Positions 55,272 to 64,000 of a stretch of DNA of 64,000 bases are shown here, one piece after another; position 1 is the stretch's first letter; each line of letters begins with the position of its first letter. The notes below the pieces were generated by a model that saw nothing but the letters and a program-made list of their open reading frames with translations, was not told where the DNA came from and did not search any database. Where the stretch lies: positions 22,641,023 through 22,705,022 of the forward strand of contig CAXKWD010000007.1 in assembly GCA_964059195.1 (NCBI GenBank), in the 5' to 3' direction. The translations under genes and the position numbers were made by a program. The stretch comes from Ectobius pallidus (Eukaryota > Arthropoda > Insecta > Blattodea > Ectobiidae).

Positions 55272-55676
55272 TCAGCAACTGACTTCCGTGGTGTTGTTGT
55301 TGTTGTTGTTGGGAAGACATCTCTGGATAACTGTATCGTACAGCGCGTGCGATTTGAATTGTAACTGTTCGTTTAGGATGTTGGTGTTGTCTTGTGTGGT
55401 GTGTCTGTATATTTCATATTGTTCAAGTGTGTTGAGTGTGTGACCTTTGTGGTTAATGTGTAGGATTTCCATGTCTGTATTGATGTCTGCGTATTCGTGT
55501 CCTGTGGTTATTATATGGTTTGCATAGGCGGAGTCTGTGTTTTGTTTGAGAGCTCGTATGTGTTCTGTGTATCGTGTTTTGAAACTTCGGCCTGTTTGTC
55601 CTATGTAGAATTTTGGGCAGTCGTTGCATTTTAGTTTGTAGACTCCTGGGTTATTGTAACACACAAACAAATACAA
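55272..55676 (-). pseudogene. Penelope-like element GIY-YIG endonuclease, left copy
   Basis: A 134-codon open frame. NPGVYKLKCNDCPKFYIGQT then GRSFKTRYTEHIRALKQ contains the GVY...YIG signature, with a CxxC just before it and the Arg of the R...H.. helix, as in Penelope-like elements. HEYADINTDMEILHIN and LEQYEIYRHT follow, with a Glu in the usual place. The RT domain is absent. The start codon is formed from the inter-arm spacer and is not a natural start. The frame itself is undamaged. Confidence 0.85.
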
Positions 55677-55682
55677 TAACCC

Positions 55683-56058
55683 AGGAGTCTACAAACTAAA
55701 ATGCAACGACTGCCCAAAATTCTACATAGGACAAACAGGCCGAAGTTTCAAAACACGATACACAGAACACATACGAGCTCTCAAACAAAACACAGACTCC
55801 GCCTATGCAAACCATATAATAACCACAGGACACGAATACGCAGACATCAATACAGACATGGAAATCCTACACATTAACCACAAAGGTCACACACTCAACA
55901 CACTTGAACAATATGAAATATACAGACACACCACACAAGACAACACCAACATCCTAAACGAACAGTTACAATTCAAATCGCACGCGCTGTACGATACAGT
56001 TATCCAGAGATGTCTTCCCAACAACAACAACAACAACACCACGGAAGTCAGTTGCTGA
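55683..56058 (+). pseudogene. Penelope-like element GIY-YIG endonuclease, right copy
   Basis: The mirror image of the left copy: the plus strand reads NPGVYKLKCNDCPKFYIGQT from the first bases of the arm and ends at the same stop after TTEVSC. The last 66 codons (from MEILHIN) are identical in both copies. It lacks a start codon of its own. Confidence 0.85.
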
Positions 56059-56724
56059 AGATGGCCGCTCCATGCGGTTGAAAGCGCTCCAACAGGTAAA
56101 AATACCGCAATTTAGTAGTGAGTACCAGTAATAAAGCTCTACGCTATACATAAATCACAAAATAGGGGCTAAATTGGGCATTACTTCGGTAACGGTAAAC
56201 CGATTTGGTCCAAAATCAATATAAAATGGAAGATTTAAATGGAAGGTATAAATGCATATACCAAATTTCATGAACATTCGATAAAGCGTATTTATTTTGA
56301 GTTATCGTGCGTACAGACACACGGACAGACGGACGGACAGACATTTCCCCGTCCCCCACACAATAAAATACCATATGCCTACTGACATTTAATAACTATT
56401 TGCTCATGAATCAACGACAAATCAAGTACCGGTATAAGACTTTGTGCAATTTCAACCAATTGCAAGAGCCTATCGTCATACTTTTATAGTTTTATTTTTA
56501 TCACTATCATTTTATCGCACCTTCGTGCGCTTGCATTTAAAGAGATTCGTAAGGACTAACACTGAGACATCTCCATATCCTTAGCTTCTGTGATAAAACA
56601 ATAAGTGAACACAGGGATTAGGTACCGTATACATAAGCTGCATAAATGCAATAGGACCTATGAAAATAATATGCAATAAGGCTCATATCACTATACTGAG
56701 GGAAAGAAAATAATTTAGAGCGAA

Positions 56725-57300
56725 ATATATATATATATATATATATAACTTATATATTTTCTTTTTACTTTTTCTGCCTATAGTACCTATCGTATTGTTT
56801 TCGACCCTCCAAATTCGAAGTTGAGTTTTTAAGATAAATACACACTTTTGAGGTCCTCGGAATCCAAAAATACAATTTTCGGGAACATGTCTGTGTGTGT
56901 GTGTGTGTCTGTGAACAGCCTAGCTTCAGAATACAAAATCGTATGAAAACAAAAGTTTGTATTTGGGTTAGGTACCTTCTGAGGATGTGACACGCAGATT
57001 GGCAACAAGTTTCTCTTATTTTTAGGGGTATTTGCGTGAAGAAATTTTCGTCTTTAGAGATTTTGTCGAAAACGGCTATAACGGGTTTATTTAAATTTTG
57101 CACATGGGTTGCTTATTCCAAGAGTTAAAATTTTTCATGTGAAATCTTCTTCGAAAAAATTTACCAACCACTCTGAATACGCGCTCTTTGCAATACGGCA
57201 TTTTTTTAACTGAAAATCGTACGAAAACAAAATTTTGTGTTTGGATTAGGCACCTTCTGGGGTTGTGACACGAAGAGTGGTGAGAAATAACAAAAAATTT
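56725..57300 (-). repeat. repeat related to the 36465 hAT-like element; microsatellites
   Basis: (AT)n at 56726-56747 and (TG)n at 56890-56908. TACGAAAACAAAATTTTGTG (57219), TTAGGCACCTTCTGGGGTTG and ACTCTGAATACGCGCTC (57171) match 37030-37160 inversely. A second related block lies at 56930-57010. The 112-codon minus frame here is built from the repeat. Confidence 0.5.
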
Positions 57301-57720
57301 TGTACAATGTTCGACCGTTACAAGAACTTAAAAGGCTCGCACGAATAACAAAACTCGTTAGCGCTCGTTTTGTTAATTTCGTGCTTGCCTAGTTCTTTAT
57401 AACGGTCTTACATCGTGAATACATATTGCGCTATTGCATTGTATTTTGAAGTTTCAAAATTCAAAATGTTTTTCATCCACTGTAGCCTATAAGCTTTCCA
57501 ATTCATTGTTGAATCCGGGCCACCTGTATTTTAATTTTGTGAATGTTTTGTAATTTTGTTCTATAAATAGTTAATCCTGAAAATATATTATTTTTCTAGA
57601 CGGGTCTCCAACCTGGTAACTCAATAAGACGTCTACTTAAAAAAAAGTATGTGCAACGTATTTTGCAGCTTTTATTTTCTTTGATATGGCGACATGGAAT
57701 GATGAAACTATGACTGCATA

Positions 57721-58793
57721 CTTACTTACTTACACAATGGCAATAGACAATAAATTCCTAAGCAAGCTAAATGAATATTATCTATTTTATGGAACCCGAA
57801 GGTTCATTGCCGCGCTTACCTGAGTCCGCCATTCAACCCTATTCTGTGCTAACTCCATCCAATCACCCCTCACAAATCCTGCTTCCCTTGAATCCGTTCT
57901 AAGATTGTCCTCCCACCTACGTTTAGGTCTTCCACGTGCTCTTTTCCCTTCGGGTCTCCCAGTCAATACTTTTGAGACATGTCTTTCCTCCCCCATGCGT
58001 GCAACATGTTCAGCCCATTTCATCCTTCGTGATTTAATTACCCTTACTATATCCGGTGAAGCGTACAGGTCCTGAAGCTCGTCGTTATGTGATTTTCTCC
58101 AGTTCCCATTTTCATCCCCTCTTGGGCCCAAATATTTTTCTACGCACCCTGTTTTCAAACATTGTCCGACTATGTTCTTCCTGATCAGTAAGCGCCCATG
58201 ACTCACATCCATATAATACAACCGGAAGGATAATAGCCTTATAAATCTTAATTTTTAGATTTCTAGACAGAAGACGAGACGATAAGAGTTTCTGAACTGC
58301 ATAAAAACAAACATTTCCTGATTCGAGTCTACACTTAACTCCTGCCTTAATATTATTTGTGTCTGTAATTACTGTTCCCAGATATTTGAATTCCTCCACT
58401 TGTTCGAATGGTTTACCGGCTATTCTAATATTTTGTGAAGCATTATTTTGACGTTCCATGACCATATAGGCCTACTTAGTTTTTTCTGTATTAATTTCTA
58501 ATCCAACATGCCTGCATGCATCGAAAAGACTTTCTGCATTTCTCTTGATTGTGTTTACGTCATCGCTCAACAAGCAAACGTCATCTGCATAAGCTAAAAT
58601 CGGGTGACTGCCATTTAATTCTAGGCCTACCTTGTGTTCCTGAACTTTCCTAATGGCATATTCCAAAGCGAAATTAAAAAGTAAAGGTGATAGTGCATCT
58701 TCTTGCTTCAAGCCGCTTCTAATGGCAAACCTGTCTGATATGAATTTCCCTACCCTGACTCTTGCTATAGGTTTCATTTAGACACATTTTGAT
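57721..58793 (-). mobile_element. LINE (RTE-like), 5'-truncated, exact 14-bp TSD
   Basis: ACTATGACTGCATA flanks it at 57707-57720 and 58794-58807. On the minus strand it begins inside the RT and ends in a (AAGT)n-like tail (CTTACTTACTTAC on the plus strand at 57721). Least decayed LINE in the window. Confidence 0.9.
57787..58777 (-). pseudogene. RTE-like reverse transcriptase, C-terminal half
   Basis: The first frame (58472-58777) carries SGLKQEDALSPLLFNFALEY (motif B; the usual G of KQGD is E) and HPILAYADDVCLLSDDV (intact YADD). One nonsense codon at 58472 separates it from the same-frame continuation (58112-58465: VEEFKYLGTVITDTNNIKAG, LPVVLYGCESWALT). A frameshift near 58120 leads to 57787-58221 (DEN GNWRKSHNDELQDLY, RRMKWAEHVARMGEERHVSK, GRPKRRWEDNLRTD), ending AAMNLRVP. 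Two lesions only, so recent. I associate this ending with cockroach LINE proteins. Confidence 0.85.
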
Positions 58794-58936
58794 ACTATGA
58801 CTGCATAAGAAGTTTTAATCCTAAATTCTTGATAAAGGATCTAGTGACTGAAAAGTCACAACGAGAATAGAGTTTGCAATGCTTCAATGAAACAGTAACA
58901 AATTTGGGGACACAAGATGGCGCCATTATCGTAAAG

Positions 58937-59577
58937 CAGCGTTTCTCAACCTTTTTGAACCCGAGGACCTCTAAAATGTCTAAACATTTTTACGGACCCC
59001 TAATTTTACATCCCATTTTTAAACGTAGGCTATATGTAGGCCTATATTCTTAATATTTGGGGTATTAATTGTAGGTCGTTATAACGAAAAAAACTAAATA
59101 CTTTTTTTTAATTCGACGAAAACACAGTTATTGAATTGGAAGTAAACTATTGACAGTAAAATTATATTTTGATCAAACTTTCATATTTATTACCAATGTG
59201 ATAATATAATTAGGAATTATGTTATTACTGACTTTTAATGAGACGGTTGAGGTTGTGGCCTCTTGCAGAGTTCCTGGATATCTGGTTCAATATTAGTAAA
59301 ATTTAGTCGAAGATCAGGGGTTTGAATGAAAGAGGGAACCATAGACATCTGTGCATCAGGGGTTTCAACCTGTGGTTCGTAACTGCAAAAGTAAGGAAAC
59401 TTCCAATAGGACCTGTATTTTCGAAGATTTTAAGAACTTTGACATCTAGTGTCCATTTTTTGCAAAAAAATTTTACTTCTTTATTTTCCACTTGCTTTAT
59501 GATATTTTTAAATTATGTCTGCGGACCATCTGCACCACTTCGCGGACCACTGGTGGACCATAGGTTGAGAAACGCTG
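58937..59577. mobile_element. hAT-like MITE (641 bp), exact TSD TCGTAAAG
   Basis: CAGCGTTTCTCAACCTTTTT at the left and ATAGGTTGAGAAACGCTG at the right. TCGTAAAG flanks it at 58929-58936 and 59578-59585. Subterminal CCCGAGGACCTCTAAAATGT and CTTCGCGGACCACTGGTGGA are typical of the widespread hAT (Charlie/MER5-like) MITEs. Open frames on both strands inside are shadows. Confidence 0.9.
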
Positions 59578-59585
59578 TCGTAAAG

Positions 59586-61870
59586 CAAAGAGACGTGGAG
59601 TGTTCTAGGCGTGTGACGTGCATGGCCGACCTCTACATTATTTTCTGGAGTCAATTGCTGCATCCTGCCCGCCCAAGCTTATTTATATGCAGCTGGTTAA
59701 TTATTATTTCCATTTGCATTCTCCTCCCCTCTTTGATGTATCATTATAAAGTAGCTAAAATAAATTTCAACTCCGCATGTTAAGTTTGTCTCTCAAATTA
59801 TAGGCTACTTTAACTCTTGACAAAACTTTGTTCACAATAACATAAACAACTACAACTTTCTAACGTCAATAAATACTGTTATAAGAGAAACAATAACTTT
59901 TCCATTTAATTAAAAGTTGTGAATTTCTATCGGAGGGGATCTTAATAGACTATTCATTATTTTGTATTCTATAAATAATTTACAACTGCGAAATTTTGCG
60001 GCATTTAAAAAAGTAACCTGTTAGTGGTGCCATTCCTGTAATGAAATAATTTTGATGTAGCTTATTCTGAGCAGCGTAACAGAGAATTCCATTACGATAT
60101 GGCAAGTAACGAACATCGATAGAGAACATGGTAACCGTTATTGATGTAACTAGTAGTGGAAGCGATATTTTACCGTAGAAGTAGGCCTATGTATACGGCT
60201 CTGCGTAATTTCGACATGCTATAGACTATAGAGACTACTCACAGTAGTTAAGCACAGTATTTATATTTCATTAAAATTCATATGTCATACAAGTGTTTAG
60301 CAAGGGATTGTATTCCACCAGATCCTCAAGAAGGAATTGCAAACCTGGTTATATCGTCATGGCATCATACCACAGGACAAACAATTCATTTAATTCGAAT
60401 GTGTTAAGTTTATCATTATGTATTCAAATAATGGTGAAAGCGGAACTTCGAAAGCATAGTTCTCCGAAGGTAAAAATGACCTGCGTAGATCAATTTTCTC
60501 TGCACGCGCATCTTTGCCGCAGTCTGTTTGTAGGCCCCCGATTCTCAGATCGTCCTTCACCGACTCAGATTTCGACCATTATGTATTCCTTGGTCCTATA
60601 TAATGAAAAATTGGCAGGATTCTTTCTACGTGCAGATTAGGCCTACAACCCCCTTGTAGGCTACCGTCCAACGGCTCATTCCCCGGCGGATTTAAAACTC
60701 GAATAACAAGTGCTCAGGCTATTTCATCTAGCAAACCTTGAATCTAATGGCTGAAACTCTTAAGGCTCGAACAATGAGAAATATATTAATATTTAAATTC
60801 ATATATTTTTAAACAGTAAAGAGTAATTAAAAATAATATTATGCATAAAAATGTTACTTCCTATCAGTATCGTTAAATTTCAAGAAACTAAGAATGGGTT
60901 TGGCATGGTGGCGGGTTGGGTTATGGAAGCTAAACAAATACGTTCTTAGTTATTAGTTATTACAAATAATGAAAAGAATTAAATTAGTATCTATTCCTAA
61001 ATGTTACTGTATACTATAGGTACACCCTATGGTTAAAACCTTTGTAACGCCAAGGGTGTAAATATTATGACACAAGAATAAATTAAAATTACAATATAGA
61101 TAAATTCCCGCATTAATTTAATATGACACTTAGCATATACCCCTATGCAAACATTCCACTTTAAAAATCCAAGGCAAGACCCCAGAACCTTTAGCACTCA
61201 GTTGCAATTAAAACACGAGAGACATTAGCGTTATATTTTTGTACAGAAGGAGGACGAAGGAAACAAGCTCGAACATAAATGTTCATCTCATAAATCACAG
61301 ACGACAGGGTTTGCTTTTAATAACCCGTTGTTTGTCTCGTTAACGCAAGTTCTGGTTCTGGTCGATGACGATAATAATGGTAATGAACGTACCGCAAACT
61401 TTGATTCCGTTCCCAAAGGAGCTATAAAAGTTTTTGGAAAGATTTCAGCGTCGGCATGGAGGTATAAGAGTGTATGAATGGGGGAAATTATGTTATCAGC
61501 TGAATAGCTAGCTTTTACTCTCTCTTTCTGGCGTTCTCACTACCACAAGAATGTGTGTGTGGAGATATAACTTTATGCTTTTGTTTTCCCGTTGTATGGA
61601 TGGAGAACAGTAAATTCACAGTCATAAAGCCACAACGCTCAATGGGGAGGACTCGTAAAGCAAATGTTCAAATTGTCTTATACTCCAAGCGAAATGGAGC
61701 AAAAATAGCATAGGGAAGGAGAGTTTCTATGAGAAGGATGCAAATAAATTGAACTGCTTCGATCTTCAGCTCGATTGTGTAGCATTTCTATCGCTTCCCA
61801 CTATTGCCTCCAGAAAAGGTTTCACGATGACACAAAGCTGATGGCACGATTTTTGTTAATTCTGATATGA
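59586..61870. other. no recognised gene
   Basis: AT-rich DNA. The 115-codon plus frame at 60293-60640 has no motif; its middle is moderately GC-rich. ATGTGTGTGTGG (61552) is a short simple repeat. I see no element borders in this stretch. Confidence 0.4.
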
Positions 61871-61875
61871 ACTTA

Positions 61876-62310
61876 AATAAAATCAGGTAAACTGATGTAA
61901 CAAAATGCCAGAATGCTTTTGTTTAATCAGTATAATTTCAATTATGATAATTATGCAGAATATAGACTAAGTTATTTTTTAAAATCGATTTCTGAGTTAA
62001 GCTCCAGATTGATTCATTAAACATGGCTTAGGTAAGAACAAAGGTCTGTAACGCATATCTGAAGGATTATGTGGGTTTTGTGTTATTTGTCAAAGCCAAC
62101 TGTATTGCAACTTCCGAAGTTGTATATGAATATTCTAAAACAACATGTTGCTATGAGAACTGATTTGCATTTGATACATTCTTTCTAATATATTATAATG
62201 TTTTACAGTGTTCATATACGGCTTTGGAAGTTGCAATATAGTTAGCTTTGACAAATAACACAACACATATTCCTTCGCAAATGCTTATTAAACTAAACCT
62301 TTATTACATT
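61876..62310 (-). repeat. GTGCCAGAATG-family repeat, partial
   Basis: AAATCAGGTAAACTGATGTA then ATGCCAGAATGC, TCTGAGTTAAGCTCCAGATT, GAACAAAGGTCTG and ACAACATGTTGCTATGAGAA align inversely with 42900-43137. A block at 62175-62300 repeats the middle in the opposite sense (TTCATATACGGCTTTGGAAG), so part of the family is present as an inverted duplication. Confidence 0.6.
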
Positions 62311-63439
62311 TTGTATATAGTAGTTCAGAAATAATATAGATGTTCAAGCTAACTTTGGTAAGTACTCGTATAAGTGCCGACCTTGGGGGAAAAAGGTACT
62401 TTCTGCCTCTCCAACTTTTACGTTTTTACCATAAGCCTATAAGGCCTATGTATAACTATTAAAAATCCAATTCCTGCCCCCCTCCGCCAACAATGTATTT
62501 TCAAGTGGGCAACTCTGTTGATAAGGTTCGAACAGGCCGATACACCGGGTTTGTCATGTTGACATAACAAATATATCTAATTCAGGACGTAGGATCGGTT
62601 AGAGTGCCTGTATAATAGATAGGGCATTAAAGCAGTCAGGGTAGATGAATTTAGTAACCATAGGGTTTCCGGCACGCATCTTTCTCCTGAGTGCTGGAAA
62701 TTTGTATGTACACTTGGCTTTGAAAACCAATCAGGCTGCAATAGATCGCATCAGGAGTGGAGACACCATTCTCAATTCAGCTATGCGTGCTGCATCTCAA
62801 GCAGGGCAGGCGCCGTTTCCTCTCAAATGGAAGATATTCATTCCCTTTAACATGCACTTGATGATTAAATGTTTTATTTTGTTTAAACTTCTGTTCTCTC
62901 TAAATTCTGATTTCTCACAAACAGCGCAAGAGATTTTTCGGTGTCATGGAGTCATTACGCATCTTCAAACATATTACAGTGCGTTTTTAATGTATCAGTT
63001 AAGGATGAAATGTTTTCAGGCATGTATTTTAAATGTTCATGAAGATAAAAAAGTCAAGCTATTTGTCTATATAAAACAACCAAACAGATAATACACGAAT
63101 ATAGAAAATTCACGTAGACTAATTTAAACTAATATCTCTTTAAGGCAGTTTACAACTAACCTGTTTCTTGCAGGCTTCAAATAACCAAATTCATTACATA
63201 TATTTATTTATTTCCTTTAAAGCCAGTATTAAAAGTGGGCGTCTATGGATGATCCCTATGATAGGAAAGAACTGATATATTTGTTATATTTTATAGATGA
63301 AAACTTGTCTTGAGCGGGAGTGAAACCAGAAATGTTCAGCTTCATGCGTTCCTTTCCATTGCTGTAACATGTGCATTCCAAATATTCTTCTACCTTTAGA
63401 CCTCATTACAGACACTATCACTTCTACCATGTGCAACTG
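62311..63439 (+). other. unassigned stretch containing a 148-codon open frame (62645-63091)
   Basis: The longest uninterrupted frame in the window. It starts MNLVTIGFPARIFLLSAGNL, which is hydrophobic, then ALKTNQAAIDRIRSGDTILN and AMRAASQAGQA, and later a hydrophobic part (MIKCFILFKLLFSL). No family is recognised. AT-rich codon use in its second half looks like non-coding DNA. A gene is possible but not supported. Confidence 0.2.
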
Positions 63440-63700
63440 ATGCATTCAACTCTGATGCTACTTTTAGTAGGGTATTATCATAGGTAATCCCACGAGAGTT
63501 GGATTTATTAAGACTATTCCATGAATAAAAATGTAACGGATTATACTTTCGTACTTTCGTACTTTGTTGTAAAAACAAAACTAACAGATGCGAGATCACG
63601 GCATACGATGAATCAACCATCCATGAATCAATTCGAGTTATCATTTTGTGACCAGAGCTATCAATGATGCGTGTAAGACATAAGTTAGTTAACTTCATTC
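63440..63700 (-). repeat. inverted copy of 38100-38345
   Basis: GGTAATCCCACGAGAGTT (63485) and TGAATCAACCATCCATGAAT with CGAGTTATCATTTTG (63610-63646) match the hAT-like element's right part inversely. The 100-codon minus frame at 63396 is made of this repeat. Confidence 0.55.
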
Positions 63701-64000
63701 AGGTAAAAGCTAACAGCAGAACAGAATAAAAGCACACGAAACTGGCTTGCACTGAATCGAAATTATGTTTTTAAGCAATGCGCATTTCCATTACTTCAAT
63801 TTCCAAACAAGTTATGTTGTATAAAATAATCTGTTTTCATGCCGTTTAATGGCAGCATGTGACATATTAATCACTGCATACTGATGCTTACGTGTCCAGT
63901 AATGAGCAGTCTTTTACCCGATAAAACGGCATCCTCGCGATTCCTACAAGAATATTGTAAGATAACGGCCGTGATTGGTCTATATCCGAGGAACTGCTAA
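63701..64000. other. no recognised feature
   Basis: Unassigned sequence to the end of the window. Confidence 0.4.

Larger units (their letters stand above)
55136..56155. mobile_element. Penelope-like element as a perfect 486-bp inverted pair
   Basis: 55173-55658 and 55672-56157 are reverse complements with no difference in the parts I compared base by base, separated by 13 bp (ACACACAAACAAA). CACAAAATAGGG flanks the insertion at 55124-55135 and 56156-56167. Each arm encodes the GIY-YIG endonuclease end of a Penelope-like protein; the arms meet at their 5' truncation point and point outward. The left arm has 37 bp more at its outer end. Confidence 0.85.
54649..56400 (-). repeat. GTGCCAGAATG-family repeat carrying two insertions
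   Basis: The outer parts (54649-54720, 54939-55135, 56156-56400) align inversely, in order, with 42605-43060: GATCTTTGAGTTAAGTTCCG, GTTTGATAAGCATATGTGAA, ACAATATGTTGTCATGAGAA, then GCTAAATTGGGCATTACTTC and CAGACACACGGACAGACGGA. The alignment continues across the Penelope-like insertion, which fixes its borders. Confidence 0.7.

Noticed and set aside
59303..59491. Minus frame starting MENKEVKFFCK, like the arm peptide MENTKVKFFCK at 34480
   Set aside because: Similarity stops after about 11 residues and the DNA lies inside an unrelated hAT MITE; probably chance.

Overview
This window looks like arthropod nuclear DNA, most likely from a cockroach or termite (Blattodea). It is AT-rich and intron-less, and I recognise no host gene in it. 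Nearly everything identifiable is a transposable element or a fragment of one. The lineage guess rests on three things. The LINE reverse transcriptases resemble insect copies; the one at 57.7-58.8 kb ends in AAMNLRVP, which I associate with cockroach predicted proteins. There are several insect-type tRNA-derived SINE families. The 8-base palindrome TAGGCCTA is extremely over-represented (about 30 copies by eye). No species can be proven from this window alone.

Layout. 0-5 kb: a degenerate SINE, a TA-flanked MITE with its own repeated motif, a Tc1/mariner copy reduced to its DNA-binding head and tail (2.2-2.8 kb), a 32-bp tandem array and a second mariner-type MITE. 7.2-9.2 kb: a decayed R2-like LINE split by a SINE. 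9.65-11.5 kb: a hAT-like element with an exact 8-bp target duplication, carrying a second hAT-like element with its own exact duplication. 11.9-14.3 kb: three LINE fragments and a hAT-like end. 14.4-17.1 kb: a TA-flanked MITE followed by three SINEs of three families. 17.15-18.06 kb: a non-autonomous Helitron beside a LINE fragment. 19.3-21.95 kb: a LINE split by a 1.65-kb TA-flanked element. 22.4-23.7 kb: a TA-flanked MITE with about eight copies of CATGTGGATGAC. 25.4-26.1 kb: a CpG-rich stretch, the best candidate for host regulatory DNA. 26.4-30.7 kb: hAT-like and TA-type MITEs, a LINE 3' piece, an 88-bp tandem duplication.

31-39 kb is the most unusual stretch. A PIF/Harbinger element (31.05-33.94 kb) with two further insertions sits at the edge of a ~0.5-kb terminal arm. 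A second, larger element (34.67-39.01 kb) has matching long inverted arms. Its single gene is decayed and encodes a protein that I recognise as a widespread invertebrate mobile-element family, with motifs suggesting a PIN/FEN1-like nuclease followed by a cysteine-rich module. A hAT-like element, with another insertion inside it, interrupts the end of that gene.

41-57 kb holds Helitron-like repeats, many copies of a family with GTGCCAGAATG ends, two SINEs, an RTE-like LINE fragment and a TTAA-flanked element. At 53-56.4 kb a nested stack has formed: one GTGCCAGAATG-family repeat was hit by a jockey-like LINE (itself hit by a MITE), by a LINE 3' fragment and by a Penelope-like element arranged as a perfect 486-bp inverted repeat. 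57.7-59.6 kb carries a LINE with a clean target duplication and a hAT MITE. The rest, to 64 kb, shows no recognisable gene.

These parts do not form a pathway. What the window records is an order of insertions, much of which can be read from target-site duplications.
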